From: Leadbettera azotonutricia ZAS-9 | GTDB taxonomy: Bacteria; Spirochaetota; Spirochaetia; Treponematales; Breznakiellaceae | DNA length: 64,000 bases | Reading direction: 5' to 3' | Assembly: GCF_000214355.1 (NCBI RefSeq) | Contig: NC_015577.1 | Coordinates: forward strand, 1,692,453-1,756,452 | Part shown: in pieces, positions 62,773-64,000 of the stretch | How positions within the stretch are numbered: the first letter of the stretch is position 1 | Layout of the letters: each line of letters begins with the position of its first letter | Made by a program: the position numbers and the translations under genes | Notes under the pieces: model-generated | What the model was told of the DNA's origin: nothing | Databases searched by the model: none | What the model saw: the letters and a program-made list of their open reading frames with translations, nothing else

Positions 62773-62821
62773 TTGACAATGTCTTTCGACCAATTTACTA
62801 TTGAAAAGTGAATTAGTCGAA
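62773..62821 (+). promoter_or_regulatory. Promoter with dyad operator for the second DUF4143 ATPase
   Basis: TTGACA (62773-62778) and TACTAT (62796-62801), spacer 17. TTCGACCAATT (62785-62795) is repeated inverted as AATTAGTCGAA (62811-62821), 10 of 11 matching, with 15 bases between and the -10 inside. The arrangement suggests a repressor site. Confidence 0.6.
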
Positions 62822-62831
62822 GGATGGGTAT

Positions 62832-64000
62832 ATGTATATTTATCGCCATGCGGCGGAAACACTTGCCGGGTTAAGGAAACATTTTGGCGCAGTCCTGGTA
62901 ACCGGACCAAGGCAGGTGGGTAAAACAACTCTGCTGGAAGAATCCGTTATTAGAAAAAGCAAGGGGAAGATAGGCAGGGTAACCCTGGACGATCCTGTAA
63001 GCCTTGAAGCCGCACGAGATGACGGCGGCCGCTTTCTGCTGGATCACAAGCCTCCGGTGATGATAGATGAAATCCAGTACGCTCCCAACCTTTTCTCTTT
63101 CATAAAAATGGCCGTGGACACGGAAAAGAAGAGCGGCCTGTTTTTTATGTCCGGCTCGCAGCAGTTTTCCCTGATGAAGGGAGTAAGCGAATCTCTGGCA
63201 GGCAGAGTTGGAATTATTGATATTTTAGGACTGTCCATGCGGGAAATCTCCGGAGACCCCTGCACAGAACCATTTTGTCCAACTGCCGATTTTCTGAAAA
63301 TCCGGGGAAGGTCTATCCCGGATTTCAATTATGATAAATTGTGGGAGATTATCTGGCGGGGAAGTATGCCGAAATTATACGCTGATCCTTCAACGCCGAT
63401 ACAGGCTTATTATGGAACCTATCTTCGTACCTATATTGAGCGGGATGTGCGTTCCATCGTCAATATCGGGGACGAAAGAAAATTCCTGTCCTTTATCAGG
63501 GCTTGCGCAGCCAGGACAGGGCAGATGCTGAATTTGGTAAAATTGGCGGAAGATGTCGATGTTTCCCGGACTACTGCGGAACGGTGGCTTTCGATACTTA
63601 TCTCCGCCAATCTCATATTTCTCTTAAAACCTTTCCATGTAAATATTGGAAAAAGAGAAATCCAAACGCCCAAGCTCTACTTCCTTGATACCGGCCTTGC
63701 TGCGTATCTTATCGGCTGGGACACTCCTGCGGTATTGCGAAACGGCGCCATGAACGGAGCGTTTTTTGAAACTTTCGTCATAGCCGAAATCATAAAGAGC
63801 TATATTAACAAAGGTATCCAGGCGCCGGTTTATTATTACCGGGACAAGGATCAGCGGGAAATCGACCTGCTTATCTGGCACAATGGGCATTTATACCCTG
63901 TGGAAATAAAGATGACAGCCAATCCTACCAGGGCCCGAATTGAAGCCTTCAAAGTTCTTGATGGTCTGCCATCGCCTTATGAGCGCGGAGAGGGCGCCCT
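62832..64000 (+). CDS. DUF4143-type AAA ATPase, cut by window edge
   Basis: 389 codons, no stop before the edge. Walker A AVLVTGPRQVGKTTLLEES, Walker B PPVMIDEIQYAPNLFSFIK, FFMSGSQQFSLMKGVSESLA, then DUF4143: YYGTYLRTYIERDVRSIVNI, then DVDVSRTTAERWLSILISAN, LYFLDTGLAAYLIGWDTPAV, and a nuclease-like end YYRDKDQREIDLLIWHNGHL followed by PVEIKM. It is more complete and more typical than the member at 34736, to which it is only distantly alike. A GAAGGATGGG site precedes the ATG. The function of the family is unknown; roles in toxin-antitoxin or defence settings have been suggested only by context. Confidence 0.88.
   Translation, partial: MYIYRHAAETLAGLRKHFGAVLVTGPRQVGKTTLLEESVIRKSKGKIGRVTLDDPVSLEAARDDGGRFLLDHKPPVMIDEIQYAPNLFSFIKMAVDTEKKSGLFFMSGSQQFSLMKGVSESLAGRVGIIDILGLSMREISGDPCTEPFCPTADFLKIRGRSIPDFNYDKLWEIIWRGSMPKLYADPSTPIQAYYGTYLRTYIERDVRSIVNIGDERKFLSFIRACAARTGQMLNLVKLAEDVDVSRTTAERWLSILISANLIFLLKPFHVNIGKREIQTPKLYFLDTGLAAYLIGWDTPAVLRNGAMNGAFFETFVIAEIIKSYINKGIQAPVYYYRDKDQREIDLLIWHNGHLYPVEIKMTANPTRARIEAFKVLDGLPSPYERGEGA

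Overview
The window comes from a spirochaete, most likely a Treponema-type organism. This is an inference from gene content: a long PPi-dependent phosphofructokinase, UMP kinase of the archaeal/spirochaetal type, a KWG/WG-repeat protein, several Treponema-style lipoproteins, and a class III ribonucleotide reductase cluster. Coding is dense on both strands. The backbone is moderately GC-rich, and a few islands are visibly AT-richer.

Positions 1-12,000 are mostly accessory DNA: a truncated IS110-family element at the left edge, a lipoprotein with a C-terminal TPR, a complete 1.2-kb IS with perfect 20-bp inverted repeats, a twice-frameshifted gene, and an operon of a WGR protein, a giant WG-repeat/SMI1-like protein and a P-loop kinase-like protein. 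A 121-bp structured repeat occurs in two identical copies, one of them inside an open reading frame. Positions 10,016-21,437 form one long minus-strand run: cysS, an ECF sigma factor, its zinc anti-sigma factor, a secreted protein, a transglutaminase-fold lipoprotein, pyrH, pfp, a DUF4139 protein and an unknown protein. Positions 21,500-33,200 carry murB, a two-domain cyclic-nucleotide-binding regulator, a run of envelope proteins ending in clpC, glgC, and an MrfA-type helicase.

Positions 33,256-45,970 hold an RlpA/SPOR protein, a DUF4143 ATPase with an operator-like dyad, an MrfB-type exonuclease, a GNAT, priA, a diverged uracil-DNA glycosylase, a decayed UPF0175/DUF3368 toxin-antitoxin pair, and the nrdR-nrdD-(glycyl radical domain/thioredoxin fusion)-nrdG operon. 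An NrdR box lies between the -35 and -10 of that operon. Positions 45,969-49,482 are a sugar cluster (GH4 alpha-galactosidase, glycosyltransferase, UroD-like protein). Positions 49,483-50,746 contain remnants of surface or secreted protein genes. The rest is a chemoreceptor, an FMN reductase, tRNA-Leu(UAG)-tig-clpP-clpX-lon in protein quality-control order, an ECF vitamin-type transporter, and a second DUF4143 ATPase cut by the right edge.

The most interesting points are the class III ribonucleotide reductase whose glycyl-radical motif sits on a separate small protein fused to a CPAC thioredoxin-like domain; near-consensus promoters placed so that transcripts would start at or within a few bases of the ATG (leaderless mRNA); the in-gene palindromic repeat; the IS110 non-coding end that may hold a bridge RNA; and the WGR/WG-SMI1/kinase operon of unknown purpose. 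Everything here was read by eye from the sequence. Family names are recognised from motifs, not from database searches.
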